Shown here one piece after another: positions 9,183-19,106 of a stretch of DNA of 64,000 nucleotides (position 1 is the stretch's first letter; every line of letters begins with the position of its first letter). The notes below the pieces were generated by a model, which searched no databases, was not told the DNA's origin, and was given only the letters and a program-made list of their open reading frames with translations. A program made the position numbers and the translations under genes. This stretch comes from Ostrinia nubilalis (lineage: Eukaryota; Arthropoda; Insecta; Lepidoptera; Crambidae), in the NCBI RefSeq assembly GCF_963855985.1, contig NC_087092.1, forward strand, positions 12,710,001-12,774,000, given 5' to 3'.

Positions 9183-11690
9183 TTACAGTTTCTTCTCGCT
9201 AGTTTTTGGTGGGGTCTGGAAAGTTTTAGTTGAGTGCTTGAATTTGCTTGGTTCCTCCTTAGTCTTGATGATGTCACGCTTGTGCTTGAATTTCAAGTCT
9301 TCTTCAGCTCTGTATGCTGGAGCAGCATAGCCATGTGACTTGATCAAGCTGCCTGATGCAACTGAAGGGGAGCAGCTCAGCAACAATGGGATGCCACAGC
9401 CTCCAATCTTGGCATTAGGGAACACACCAACGGCAGATCCGCCACCGCCAGCAGAAAGGCTCAATCCACTGCCATAACCTAGACCAGCTCCATACGACCT
9501 TGCTGTATCATGATGCTTCCACTGGAATAACTTGTTATCCATGGCAGACTTCTCCGCAAACTCTCTGATATTCGTTTGTATGCTTGGGTTCATGAGATTA
9601 TCTTCCTCCGCTGATTTCCCGTGATGTAAGGCACCGCCGTGATGTTTGTGACCGCCAATTATCAAGGGTTTGTTGAATGAAAGTTCCAATGGTGCAGGTT
9701 TGTGCACGTGGTGGAGCCCAGGACCATGCGTATGCCCAACAGCATGAGCGTGAGCAGAGGCATGAGCGTGAGCGTGTGCTTGATCATGGCCAAGTTCGTG
9801 AGCGCTTCTCAACTGATCCATGTGCAAGTCATCCACCAAATCAATAGATTTTCCTAACTGCGACATATCATCGTTTAAAGCAACTGGACCATTTATATTG
9901 ATATCACTGGCAAACGCAGCATTGTCTGATGATTTCATATCGCTATGAATAGAGTCCTCCGCTGACTTTCCATGATGTAGACCACCGTGATGACCTCCAT
10001 GATGTAATAGACCGCCGTGATGTGGGTGACTGACAATCAATGGTCCAGTTGAATGTATGTTATGAAGTCCATGACCGTGAGCAAGAGCATGGGCCGCGGC
10101 ATGAGCATGGGCGTGGGCGTGAGCATGCGCAAGTTCATGATGAGCGTGTCTCAGCTTGTCATTGTCATCCCACAGGTCCACCGATTTTCCCAAGGTAGTC
10201 TTTTCATTTTTCAGATCAGCCAAACCCTTTAGACCGATGTCACTACTCAACTCAGCATTGTCTGCTAATTTCATATTGCTTTGGACAGTCAATCCAGACT
10301 TCTGGATAAATTCAGCATCATTGTCAAAATGTTTGTTCTGCTCAACGGATTTCGGAATAGCCACGTTCAAATTAGCGTTCAAAGCTATTTTCTTGTGTTC
10401 TGCGGACTTCATCATTGGTTCTTTATTTTCAGTCTCAGTCCAAGCACTCTTTTCTTGTTTCACGAGTTCATCGGTAGATTTGGTATCCCATTCTGATGTC
10501 CGTAAAGTTGATTCCTTATTATCATTAATCTCATGACCACTGCCAGCAATTTCCGTTTTCAATGACATCGATGTTGCATGAGGCTGTTCCATTCTAAGTC
10601 CAGGTTGAGATGTTCTTAATGAAGTACCCAATTCAACACTTTTTCCTTTGGTCAACTCAACGTGGCCACTGTGTTGCAGGCTGAGAGGTTGGCTTTCAAT
10701 ATTCAAGGAAATTTCGGCCAACTTGCCTTTACTTGCTTGAGTATTGTGAGTGGCTTGGTGGAATTGGTCATGTTTCATAGGTGTTACTTCTGAAGCAGCT
10801 GTTTTCATATCATGTGCGATATGGTCTGATTTCGTTTCCATCGTCTTTTGGTTCATGTTATCAGATGCTCTGCTAGATGTAAGGCTTTTTGTGGTATCTT
10901 TGTGGAAATGAGAAGTATGTTCTTGATTATTGCTCCTCATCAGATGAGATGTGTCGACTGGTGGGAAGTTGGAGCCGGATCTGAAACTATCTTCGATGTT
11001 TCTTGCTATCTCAACATTCCTTTGTATGTTCTCCATGGCTTCCTTCCATTGAGATAGCCTCTCTTCTTCCAATTTGCCTTTGTTCATTGCATGTAATGCT
11101 TCTGTGTCCCCCAAAGTGGTAGCTCGCAGGCTCATTGACTCCAGGTTACCGAAGTTTGTTTGCATATGACGCGACGAGTGTTTCACGCCTGCAGCATCTT
11201 CGTGCACGTTCTTGGGAGACACTTTGTGTTTCCACTGAGCGTTCTTGGCGCTGGGGCTATGCTCGATATTTCTCAAGTCATGCTGTAAGCTTTCAACGGC
11301 CTCCTTTGCAATCTTGATGCTCTCCTCGACATTATCCTTATGTGCGTCAATGTCTTCAATCTTGGTTGATCTCCTTAAGTCAGCTGATTTAGCAACGTTC
11401 TCGTCACATACTTTGACACGAAGGTGTTGTGAGCATCTCTCGTGAGGTTCAGCATTAGCTCGTTCTTCAGTGGAGTCGCGGTACAAGTGGTATCCGGTTT
11501 TCTTCTTGACTATGATGGGCCTCTTCTGACCAAAATGACTCCTCGCTGAGACCCCAGGATCAGTGATTTCAGAATCGAAGTTGAGAGGGATGTTTTCGGG
11601 CGTATCCAGAGTTTGGAACCCATCCTCCTGGAGTGCTGGTGCAGCTATGGCTATACACACTAAAGCCGATAGCACCACTAAGGTCTTCAT
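9183..11690 (-). CDS. Large His-rich vitelline membrane protein, VMP90-like
   Basis: Single-exon CDS of 835 aa. I chose ATG 11690 rather than the upstream in-frame ATG at 11741 because it opens directly into a signal peptide (KTLVVLSALVCIAIAAPA) and lies 49 bp from a TATA box that the longer ORF would overlap. After a polar, Ser/Lys/Glu/His-rich half come two related units, each with a GKS(V/I)DL word, an Ala-His run and a HHGKSAE end (about 517-575 and 629-691). The core CGIPLLLSC follows (Cys765, Cys773), then AYRAEED and a basic tail. The size, His content and core match my recollection of the silkworm large vitelline membrane protein VMP90, needed for follicle integrity; that match is from memory. 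A minus-strand AATAAA at 9082-9087 is the likely poly(A) signal. Confidence 0.85.
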   Translation of the reverse strand: MKTLVVLSALVCIAIAAPALQEDGFQTLDTPENIPLNFDSEITDPGVSARSHFGQKRPIIVKKKTGYHLYRDSTEERANAEPHERCSQHLRVKVCDENVAKSADLRRSTKIEDIDAHKDNVEESIKIAKEAVESLQHDLRNIEHSPSAKNAQWKHKVSPKNVHEDAAGVKHSSRHMQTNFGNLESMSLRATTLGDTEALHAMNKGKLEEERLSQWKEAMENIQRNVEIARNIEDSFRSGSNFPPVDTSHLMRSNNQEHTSHFHKDTTKSLTSSRASDNMNQKTMETKSDHIAHDMKTAASEVTPMKHDQFHQATHNTQASKGKLAEISLNIESQPLSLQHSGHVELTKGKSVELGTSLRTSQPGLRMEQPHATSMSLKTEIAGSGHEINDNKESTLRTSEWDTKSTDELVKQEKSAWTETENKEPMMKSAEHKKIALNANLNVAIPKSVEQNKHFDNDAEFIQKSGLTVQSNMKLADNAELSSDIGLKGLADLKNEKTTLGKSVDLWDDNDKLRHAHHELAHAHAHAHAHAAAHALAHGHGLHNIHSTGPLIVSHPHHGGLLHHGGHHGGLHHGKSAEDSIHSDMKSSDNAAFASDININGPVALNDDMSQLGKSIDLVDDLHMDQLRSAHELGHDQAHAHAHASAHAHAVGHTHGPGLHHVHKPAPLELSFNKPLIIGGHKHHGGALHHGKSAEEDNLMNPSIQTNIREFAEKSAMDNKLFQWKHHDTARSYGAGLGYGSGLSLSAGGGGSAVGVFPNAKIGGCGIPLLLSCSPSVASGSLIKSHGYAAPAYRAEEDLKFKHKRDIIKTKEEPSKFKHSTKTFQTPPKTSEKKL

Positions 11691-11738
11691 GGTGATGTGG
11701 TGATGGATCGTTTGATGCTGTGAACCGAGATCCCACAG

Positions 11739-11746
11739 CATTTATA
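11739..11746 (-). promoter_or_regulatory. TATA box of the VMP90-like gene
   Basis: TATAAATG on the minus strand, 49 bp before the chosen ATG. The surrounding TTTATACTAAAT (plus strand) is identical to that at the TATA box of the gene at 17161-17808. A GATA motif (AGATAA) lies at 11824-11829. Confidence 0.7.
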
Positions 11747-11905
11747 CTAAATCGATACAAGAGTAAAACACATTAGATTAAAGAAAAACAATACGTGCCG
11801 ATTGTAAGTGATTGTGATTTACAAGATAATGATATTATGCTGAAACGTCGCATTCCCATACGTTCAAGGCAAATGCTTGGCATCGCGTTAATTATATCAA
11901 ATTAA

Positions 11906-12072
11906 CTAGCGACCCGCCCCGGCTTCGCACAGGTGCAAAGTATACCTCTCTCTTAAATCACTCTATCTATTTAAATAAACCGCATCAAAATCCGTTTCGT
12001 AGTTTTAAAGATCTAAGCATACATAGGGACAGACAGCGGAAAGTGACTTTTGTTTTAAACTATGTAGTGATA
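11906..12072 (+). mobile_element. Dispersed lepidopteran repeat (Helitron/SINE-like)
   Basis: It runs from CTAGCGACCCGCCCCGGCTT to ACTATGTAGTGATAA and includes CATCAAAATCCGTTTCGTAG and AAGCATACATAGGGACAGAC, words I recognise from a widespread short repeat of insect genomes. No coding capacity. Confidence 0.65.
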
Positions 12073-12158
12073 ATGAAATCAAATCAAATAAATAATAAGG
12101 ATAAAAAATACCAAACTTAATTCAGTGTGCAAACACAATGTAATCAATTCCTATAATA

Positions 12159-13237
12159 TACAGTGTGAGTCACGTTAAAGTGTACATATGAAAATAGATG
12201 AAACTAGACCTATTTTTGGAGATTTTTTTTTAATTTTTTATCGAATTTTTTTTCTTCCAATTACTTATTGTAAAGAAAACGTAATAACTTTTAAACTAAG
12301 CTGTATATCCTGATAAAATAAAAACAGCAATAATGCTAAATAACAGGCAATACTAAAAAAATACATAAAATACACAAAAAAGGCCAACAAATAATAAAAA
12401 AGATACTTTTTGAAAAAAATCTGCTTAAAAATTCGTGTTTTTTTTGGTTATTTGATAAATTTCTCCAAAAAATGCCCCTATAACCGGTGGTTTTTATTAC
12501 TTTGTATTATTCTCTATCGTATTACCTTCGTAAAACCAAAAATCGCATGTCTCTATCCCTATCACAACGTTTGCAATGATTGTTTGAACTAAGCCTCTCC
12601 GGGCGTGCTATTCAACGCTTCGTTAACAACGAAACTGAAAATGGCTCTAGATTTATAATTTTGATAAAGACAAGTTAGATTTCAAATAAAAACAAAAGAT
12701 TTAGAAGTAAAATAAGCATTTTAGTTAAAATTAAAATTGTCTCTACCTGTAGCGGAGAATAATGTTGTGGCAGGCCTTTGTTCAAACGATCATAGCAAAT
12801 GTTGTGATAGGGATTGAGACATGCGATTTTTGGTTTTACAAAGATAATACGATAGAGAATAATACAAAGTAATAAAAACCACCTGTTATAGGGACATTTT
12901 TTTGAGAAATTTATCAAATAACCAAAAAAATACGAATTTTTAAGCAGATTTTTTTCAAAAAGTCTCATTTTTTATTATTTGTTGGCATTTTTTGGGTAGT
13001 TTATGTATTTTTTCAGTATCGCTTGTTATTTAGCATTATTACTGTTTTTATTTTATCAGGATATACCGCTTAGTTTAAAAGTTATTACGTTTTCTTTACA
13101 ATAAGTAATTGGAAGAAAAAAAATTCGATAAAAAATTAAAAAAAAATCTCAAAAAATTTTTGACCTCCTTTTGTCGATAAAAATAGGTCTAGTTTCATCT
13201 ATTTTCATATGTACACTTTAACGTGACTCACACTGTA
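12159..13237. mobile_element. 1.08-kb foldback element with mirrored arms
   Basis: TACAGTGTGAGTCACG at the left is matched by its reverse complement at the right. Arms of about 436 bp (12159-12594) and 466 bp (12772-13237) pair around a roughly 177-bp spacer. TA at both ends indicates a TA target duplication. Because the arms mirror each other, nearly the same peptide is open on the plus strand (12410-12592) and the minus strand (12675-12968). That is a by-product of the palindrome, not evidence for a gene. Confidence 0.9.
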
Positions 13238-13481
13238 TATAAAAAACGTTAGTTATGTTTTTATTATTTTCAACCAGTATAAAAACAAGCGCTTCCGCGC
13301 TGAATACTATTCATGAAAATATTTTTTCACAGAACTTTTAAATATATATTTTTTTTATTATTTTTGCACATAATGTAATGTACAAGTGGTGGGCTTAATA
13401 CCGAGTAACGTGGTATTCTCTACTAGTCAACCACATTAGGTATAACTCTATCTAAACTACTGTGTTCTGAAAATTATATAT

Positions 13482-13553
13482 AACTTGAAAAAATCCAACT
13501 GCCTAAGGCGTGGGTTCCATTCCCGCCTTGGGCAGTTCGATTTTTTTCAAGTT
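13482..13553. repeat. Perfect-type hairpin with tRNA T-arm-like loop
   Basis: Two 29-30 bp arms (AACTTGAAAAAATC... and ...GATTTTTTTCAAGTT) pair around the 13-nt loop TGGGTTCCATTCC. The loop and its neck resemble a tRNA T arm with one change (GGTTCC for GGTTCG). The rest of a tRNA is absent, so I do not call a tRNA. Confidence 0.6.
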
Positions 13554-14639
13554 ATTTATAATAACTTTCAAGTTAGTTTGAGATGCAACTCTTAACGCTT
13601 AAAATTAAATAACTACTGTGTTTTGTTTCGTAACATTTTTAATATTTTCTGTAAACCGCAAAAAAACAAATTGGACATGTGACTATTTAGAGAAGGTGAA
13701 ATTAATTTAGATGATCCAAGGATACTAAAATAATAATTTAACTGCAGTCCACTTTGATCACCCAAGTCATCCCGAGTAGCAGAATCTGGTGATCAAAGGA
13801 CACCAAACTGTCGCTTTGAGTCCATGTGAGAAATAGACCATTTAATTTCTATCAAAAATAGAGAAACCACGAAGAAAATTTGATTAAAGTTTCCGCAATG
13901 GGTATAATAATTAAAAACGTGTAATATTCAAGGCCAGAGTGCGCGAAACACATACATGTGCATATTGCAAATAACGCACTTTGCCCATGCTGGTTTTACA
14001 CTGAAGAGCAAATAAATTGGACTTTTTTTTTTATTTGCTTAAAACATGGTGTACATAATAATGTCGGTGTTACATGTTGAAATGTGCTCATGTTCTACTT
14101 CATTAAAGAATGCATGCAAATATTTTATACATATAGGTAGGTAATATAAATTTTTCAGACTTTATTTTAAAAATGTTTAATTTTTATAGGTTGCAAATTA
14201 ACTAGACTGAATTTTTCCCAGAGTAAAAGCAGAAGTAGGTATCTAAATAACTTTTAAACGAGAATAATAATAAGTCCTCAGATTACATACGACGTCGTTA
14301 GGAGTATAATAATTCTGATTCCTCGATACTCATGGAACCAGATGGATACGCTATAAGCTCACTATAATGAGCTACTTTGATAATCTCAAAATTATTCCAG
14401 TGTACGAATTTGTTAAAATGCATGTCCTATTTCTTTGCTCGAATTGCTAAACATTAACTTTATACTTTCATTTCATCAAGCATTTATTTAACTGATCGTA
14501 TCAAAAATACGCACGTTGAAGAATGTGATGACCTTTTGATAACATTTTATTCTAAAAGGATTATTTTAAATAATATTATTGTAATTATTATCCTGGTAAT
14601 GTTGTAGAGACAACAACGAAACCTCATAATATTTCGATT
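13554..14639. other. Intergenic DNA, nothing recognised
   Basis: AT-rich DNA with no ORF of note and no repeat I recognise, apart from a small inverted pair TTTGATCACC / GGTGATCAAA at 13753-13800. Confidence 0.4.
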
Positions 14640-14765
14640 CAGATTGAAGAAATGCTGGATAGAGGCCTCCCCCAAGGAATTCCATAACGACCGGTCAGGA
14701 CCGCATCTTTCCGCGACCTTCACCGGATCGTCGGTCCACCTAGTAGGGGGCCTGCCCATAATATT
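14640..14765 (-). mobile_element. RTE-type LINE fragment
   Basis: On the minus strand the words GRPPTRWTDD, KVAE and RSLWNSLGEAS are readable. These are the last part of the RTE coding region, as at 4395 and 41609. About 125 bp, broken at both ends. Confidence 0.75.
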
Positions 14766-14922
14766 TACCTCATACAAAAACCAGTAACATGTCTTTAATA
14801 TGCCAGTAAGTAGCCTCTTCCCGCGGTTTTGCCTGCGTGAAATTCAGAAAGACCGACCCAACCTGACATTTATTGTTATATTTTAGCCAATGAACTCAAT
14901 ATAGCCTTTATTTTATGATGTA

Positions 14923-15116
14923 TCCTACTAATATTATAAGTGCGAGAGTTAGTGCGGATGTATGTTTTAAATGAAACTTTACAGTACGTTAATACTTACT
15001 GTGAAGTTTCATCAAAATCCGTTCAGTATAACATCAAAATAACATTAGGTTTAAGCTATAATTTTGATGATCTCTTACAAGCTTTTCACGCGGGCGAAGC
15101 CGTGGGCAAAAGCAGG
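14923..15116 (+). mobile_element. Lep1-like Helitron copy
   Basis: It begins TCCTACTAATATTATAAGTG and ends CGGGCGAAGCCGTGGGCAAA followed by AGCAGGT, with ATCAAAATCCGTTCAGTA in the middle. These are hallmark words of the lepidopteran Lep1 Helitron-like family. Confidence 0.8.
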
Positions 15117-15140
15117 TGAACAATAATACTTATACCGTTT

Positions 15141-15218
15141 TATCAAAATCCATTTAGTAGGTACCTAGTCATCCATAAATTTTTACAATCTTTCACATTT
15201 ATAACATTAGTAAGATTG
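15141..15218 (-). mobile_element. Lep1-like Helitron fragment (reverse)
   Basis: It contains ATCAAAATCCATTTAGTAGG and CACATTTATAACATTAGTAA, the same words as the neighbouring copy, ending in the reverse of its 5' terminus. Confidence 0.65.
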
Positions 15219-15504
15219 GTTTTAGGTCAGCATTCTGTTCGATTCCCAGAAAGCTTGGACGACGAGACCCCGGCTATTCCCGTCAGCTCTCCTTTAAATG
15301 TATCTAGGGCCCATGGTGGGATAACCGTAGGTGCCGTGGGATAATGTCCAATAGAGGGAATTTGATGAAGTAGTTTTAGTGGGTTCGAGCTCATAATCAC
15401 AAATGATTAATAGGTATAATAACTTGCATCGTAATAATGAATGATTCTCTGTTTCAATTGAATTTTATAGTTTAATAATTTCAAATACTTACATGCCTTC
15501 ATCA

Positions 15505-15715
15505 TCATTTTCAGCCCTTTATAGTCCACTGCTGGACTATGAGCCTCCTCCACCAAAGTGGAGGGTTTTGCCATAATCCCCACGCTTGGCAGGCGGGTTG
15601 GAGATCGCAGTTTAAAAGATTGATGTTTTTCAGAGAGCGCTGCTGTCCGTTCTCTGTTTGATGTGTAGGCTCTAAGTCGCCTCTTACGACACCCGCGGGA
15701 AGAGCTTGCATGCCT
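15505..15715. mobile_element. LINE 3'-end-like dispersed repeat
   Basis: Includes GTCCACTGCTGGACTATGAG and GGTTTTGCCATAATCCCCAC, words I recognise as a common lepidopteran interspersed repeat derived from non-LTR element 3' ends. No intact ORF. Confidence 0.55.
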
Positions 15716-15934
15716 ACTTACAAATAAATTATTTTGAATGTACTAAACCGAAAGTACACATACCTACAACTAGAGTGGTGTAAAATTGAAATTAATCATC
15801 GGAAATTATTTCCTTATTGAATAGTGTACTAAAATCACGTGTACCCGGAGCACGAATAAATATCGTTCACATTTTATTGCGGTAATAGTTCTAGTTTTTA
15901 CAATAAAACAACGCGCTACGAGAGCTATTCGTGC

Positions 15935-16075
15935 TCAAAATCAAAATCAAAATCAAAATCTTCTTTATTTGTTTAGACTAATTAAATTAGTTCTTGCAAA
16001 TCGTCAAATGCTCTCAAGGAGCCTATACATGTCTCATTCTTTTTTTGCCCTACCAGGGTACAGATACTCAACTAA
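15935..16075 (-). mobile_element. 3' end of a non-LTR retrotransposon with (TTTTGA)n tail
   Basis: The plus strand reads four CAAAAT repeats and then CTTCTTTATTTGTTTAGAC. On the minus strand this is a short LINE 3' end finishing in a tandem GATTTT tail. Only about 140 bp remain. Confidence 0.55.
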
Positions 16076-16131
16076 ATTCAATTTATTGATTTGATTGCAA
16101 CTGAAAATACTGTTTTTATTAGTCAGGTATA

Positions 16132-16635
16132 TACAGGGTGACTGGAACTGAACCCGCCATAGCTAATACGCGTATAGAGGATGTCATTTGCTAATTATTG
16201 AACCCTACTTTCTATGACTTAAGTTTTATAGTTTGGGAGATATGTCAATTTTTTAGATTTTTCCGAAGATTATTGGCAATCCATTATCACCATTAGCTTT
16301 TTTTTAAATCGAATTCGAACTTTAATTTTTTATCGTGGTTTGTACTTTTGTTGAACTTTGGCGGCTCGTGGCTAGTTATTCAATCATTATCTGGATCTGA
16401 AATTTATTTTATTTAATTAAAAGTTTATTCGATATTAGTATCAAATAAAAAAAAATGGTTAAAATCATGCGAGAAAAAAATTTAAGCAGTTTTTAGGTAA
16501 AATTTCGGAAAAATCTGAAAAATGTTTAAAAATTGACATATCTCCTAAACTATAGAAAGTAAGGTTCAATAATTAGCAAATGACCTCCTCTATAAGCGTA
16601 TTAGCTATGGCGGGTTCAGTTCCAGTCACCCTGTA
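16132..16635. mobile_element. 504-bp foldback MITE, same family as 4870-5164
   Basis: TACAGGGTGACTGGAACTGA at the left pairs with TCAGTTCCAGTCACCCTGTA at the right, flanked by TA. The inverted repeats extend well over 100 bp inward (GATATGTCAATTTTTTAGAT pairs with AATTGACATATC). This is the longer copy; 4870-5164 looks internally deleted. Confidence 0.9.
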
Positions 16636-16676
16636 TATAGTTTAAAAACTAAGGTTCAAATTGAATGTACAAGTAT

Positions 16677-16870
16677 ACTATCCCTCTAATACATATTATA
16701 AATGCGAAAGTAACTGTCTGTCTGTGTGGTTTTCACACCTAAATCACTGAACCGATTTCGATGAAATTTTTCATAGAGATTGTTTGTGTCCCGGGAAAGG
16801 ACATAGGATAGTTTTATCCCGGTTTTTGAAACAGGAATGTGCGCGATAAAGTTTTTCTATGACGGAAAAC
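16677..16870 (+). mobile_element. Helitron-like fragment
   Basis: TAATACATATTATAAATGCG, then CTGAACCGATTTCGATGAAA and GGATAGTTTTATCCCGGTTT: 5'-half words of a widespread lepidopteran Helitron-like repeat. The usual CTAGT-type end is missing. Confidence 0.65.
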
Positions 16871-17160
16871 TACTCTACAATAATTTGGGATTATTGATGA
16901 ATGGTGCCAGCACTGCCAGCTATCCCATTCAACTAAATAAATAATTTCACTCGTTAATTATGAACTTAGTTATTAGAAGTGTAAATGTATTAGGAATGTT
17001 GTTTATAATTTCTTATCTGAATGAATAAGAATACAATTTAGAAAACTCAAGGTACATTTTTAAATTATTTTATTTTTCATTTCAAAATTAAAATTAAAAT
17101 ACCAAAAATAAATAGTTATTGTATGTGATGTTTCTAGCGTTATTACAGAAGTAATTCAAG

Positions 17161-17808
17161 TTACACCTTCGGCTTCTCCTCTGAAGGGTGGGAGGCAACG
17201 CGGGTCACGTTCGGTTCAGGAAAATCCTCCGACACGACGTGGTGGCTCGCAGGCGCTATGTGGGGCTCGGGGAAGTCTTCCGAGACCTTGTGGTGGCTGG
17301 TGGTGGCTACCCGCGGCATTTTGGGCCTCTCCTCTTCCTCGAAGGTCCTGTACGCCGGGGCAGAGTAGCCGGAATACCCGGAGTACCCGTGGGACTCGGC
17401 GAGGTGTCCAGCGACGACGTTTGGTGCGCAGCTCAAGAGAATGGGGATGGCACAGCCCCCGATGTTAGCGTTTGGGAAGACGCCGACTGCGGGCCCGTGG
17501 GCGACGCCTGACAAGGCTAGAGCCCCGTGGGCGCCGGCCCCGTAGCCTCCCAACGACAAGGAACTTGCTCCATAGCCTCCTCCGAGAGACGAGTCGTAAG
17601 CCAGACGAGCGTGGAGATCTTCTTCGTGGTCGTCTTCCCTGTACTGGGGCTGGGGGGCCTGGTTCAGGTACAGGGCCACAGGCGCGTATGGAACGGCGCC
17701 TGCGCAAGGTGCGCCGAGGTGCTTCTTAGTCCTCACCAACTCTTCCTCCTCAATGGGAGCGGCGAAGCTCGACCCAACGATCACAGCTAAGAGTACTATG
17801 GGGTTCAT
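17161..17808 (-). CDS. Vitelline membrane protein, Gly/Ala/Tyr-rich, with VM core
   Basis: Single-exon CDS of 215 aa. The signal peptide is NPIVLLAVIVGSSFAAP (about 1-17), followed by an acidic-basic propeptide-like stretch (EEEELVRTKKH). Gly/Ala/Tyr-rich sequence leads into GVFPNANIGGC and the core CAIPILLSC (Cys119, Cys127), then SGYSGYS repeats, APAYRTFEEEE, and two copies of a SHHxVSEDFPEP repeat before a Lys-rich end. The layout matches small lepidopteran vitelline membrane proteins of the VMP23/25 class, presumably secreted by follicle cells and crosslinked into the inner egg coat. The region is GC-rich compared with its surroundings, so long chance ORFs appear on the other strand. A minus-strand AATAAA is at 17069-17074. 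Confidence 0.85.
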   Translation of the reverse strand: MNPIVLLAVIVGSSFAAPIEEEELVRTKKHLGAPCAGAVPYAPVALYLNQAPQPQYREDDHEEDLHARLAYDSSLGGGYGASSLSLGGYGAGAHGALALSGVAHGPAVGVFPNANIGGCAIPILLSCAPNVVAGHLAESHGYSGYSGYSAPAYRTFEEEERPKMPRVATTSHHKVSEDFPEPHIAPASHHVVSEDFPEPNVTRVASHPSEEKPKV

Positions 17809-17853
17809 GGTGAAATGTGATGTGTGAATGTGATGATTGAGTCTGATCTAACG

Positions 17854-17861
17854 TATTTATA
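17854..17861 (-). promoter_or_regulatory. TATA box of the gene at 17161-17808, with adjacent GATA motif
   Basis: TATAAATA on the minus strand, 46 bp before the ATG. A minus-strand AGATAA (GATA-factor motif) lies at 17874-17879. Lepidopteran follicle-cell genes are known to use GATA factors; the link here is inference. Confidence 0.7.
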
Positions 17862-18356
17862 CTAAATAGGAGATTATCTATTCATCTAATGATCTGGCTA
17901 GGCAATTTAAATTTATGCATTCAGGCACGTACGGTATTTCATCGAGATTAATTGTTATTACTATGAGTATATTCTGAGTAGAATGAAATTGCTCTACAAT
18001 TGATTATTGAACCCTTTTTAGTGTGATATGGGATAAATTATTCAGTTCAAGAACATGTAACTGGTAGACCATACTTTCAGTAACTTAACTATGGTATTGG
18101 TTCTAGATCCTGGCCCCTATCATGTCATGTTATCTAGCTATCAGTAAATTATGATTTTACGTTAATTATTATGTGTGTAATGTAAAATAGTGTAAATCTA
18201 AAAAGTGTCACATTTTTAGCTTAATTATAATGTTGAATGGGAATTTAAATTAGACACGACAAATAAATATCAGTTCGTATAATAAATATTACAATACATT
18301 TATTAAAAAACAACCTACTAAAACTATTGGCTATTTACAATTAAAAGTCCTATGTT

Positions 18357-19106
18357 TTATTGGTGTTGTTCGGTGTGGACGGAGTCGCTGACGTGTTCCA
18401 CTGAGTCATGGGCGGTCATCTCTTCGTGGGCGTGCTCCTCGTGGACGTCCTGGGGAGTCTGGTCGTCCACTCCACGGTACGCGTTGGTGCCGGCGGCCAC
18501 CACGGCGCCGCCTCCGTAACCGCCACCGTAACCGCCGCCGTAACCGCTCTTCACTATGCGCCCAGCACTGATGGAAGGCGAGCAGCTCAGCAGCAGAGGC
18601 ACGTTGCAACCGCCGACGTTAGCGTTCGGGAACACTCCGACAGCGGGGCCTGACAACACAGCGGGCGCGAGCTGACCTCCAATGCCGCCCAGGCCGGCCA
18701 AACCAGCGTGTCCTCCGTATCCGCCGTACCTCGCCATCGGCATGTGCTCGGTCATGTCTTGCTCCATGTCCGAGAAGTTCATGACCTCACCCTCGCCAGT
18801 TTCGTCAGCGCGATAGTGAGGGCCGCCGTAGCCGTAGCTGGAGGCGCCGCTGTAGACTGCGTGACCGCCGCCGTAGCCTCCGTGCCCGCCGCCATAGCCG
18901 CCGTATCCCGAATGGATGGGGCTGAGGTACCCCCCACCGCCACAAGGGGCAGCGTACCCTCCGCCGAAGGACCTCCTGTCCCTCAGGAACTGCTGCGGGT
19001 ACAGGATCCCCGAGAGCTCCGGTAGGTACACGTTGGGAAGCGCGGGCGCCCCCGCTGCCATGAGCACCGCGGCCGCAAACGTACACACCGAAATAACGAC
19101 CTTCAT
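18357..19106 (-). CDS. Vitelline membrane protein, Gly/Tyr-rich, with VM core
   Basis: CDS of 249 aa. I take ATG 19106 rather than the in-frame ATG at 19151, because it opens the signal peptide (KVVISVCTFAAAVLMAAGAPA) and lies 46 bp from a TATA box that the longer ORF would touch. A basic RDRRS site at about residue 42 could be a processing site. Long GYGG/GGH repeats follow, then HYRADETGE, an acidic Met-rich stretch, GVFPNANVGGC and the core CNVPLLLSC (Cys167, Cys175), more GGGYGG repeats, NAYRGVDD and a Glu/His-rich tail. It is 550 bp upstream of its neighbour at 17808, on the same strand and with the same promoter spacing, so the two are probably tandem paralogues. A minus-strand AATAAA is at 18299-18304. 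Confidence 0.85.
   Translation of the reverse strand: MKVVISVCTFAAAVLMAAGAPALPNVYLPELSGILYPQQFLRDRRSFGGGYAAPCGGGGYLSPIHSGYGGYGGGHGGYGGGHAVYSGASSYGYGGPHYRADETGEGEVMNFSDMEQDMTEHMPMARYGGYGGHAGLAGLGGIGGQLAPAVLSGPAVGVFPNANVGGCNVPLLLSCSPSISAGRIVKSGYGGGYGGGYGGGAVVAAGTNAYRGVDDQTPQDVHEEHAHEEMTAHDSVEHVSDSVHTEQHQ

Noticed and set aside
10156..10536. 126-codon plus-strand ORF
   Set aside because: Antisense shadow of the VMP90-like gene; no signal peptide, domain or promoter.
12410..12968. Two similar ORFs on opposite strands as a possible protein family
   Set aside because: They are the two arms of one palindrome (12159-13237); the similarity is automatic.
15940..15960. CAAAAT repeats as a CRISPR-like or telomeric array
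   Set aside because: Four short units adjoining a LINE 3' end; it is the element's tail.
17188..17790. Several plus- and minus-frame ORFs over the GC-rich VM gene
   Set aside because: Created by the GC-rich, repetitive coding sequence of 17161-17808; Arg-rich chance translations.
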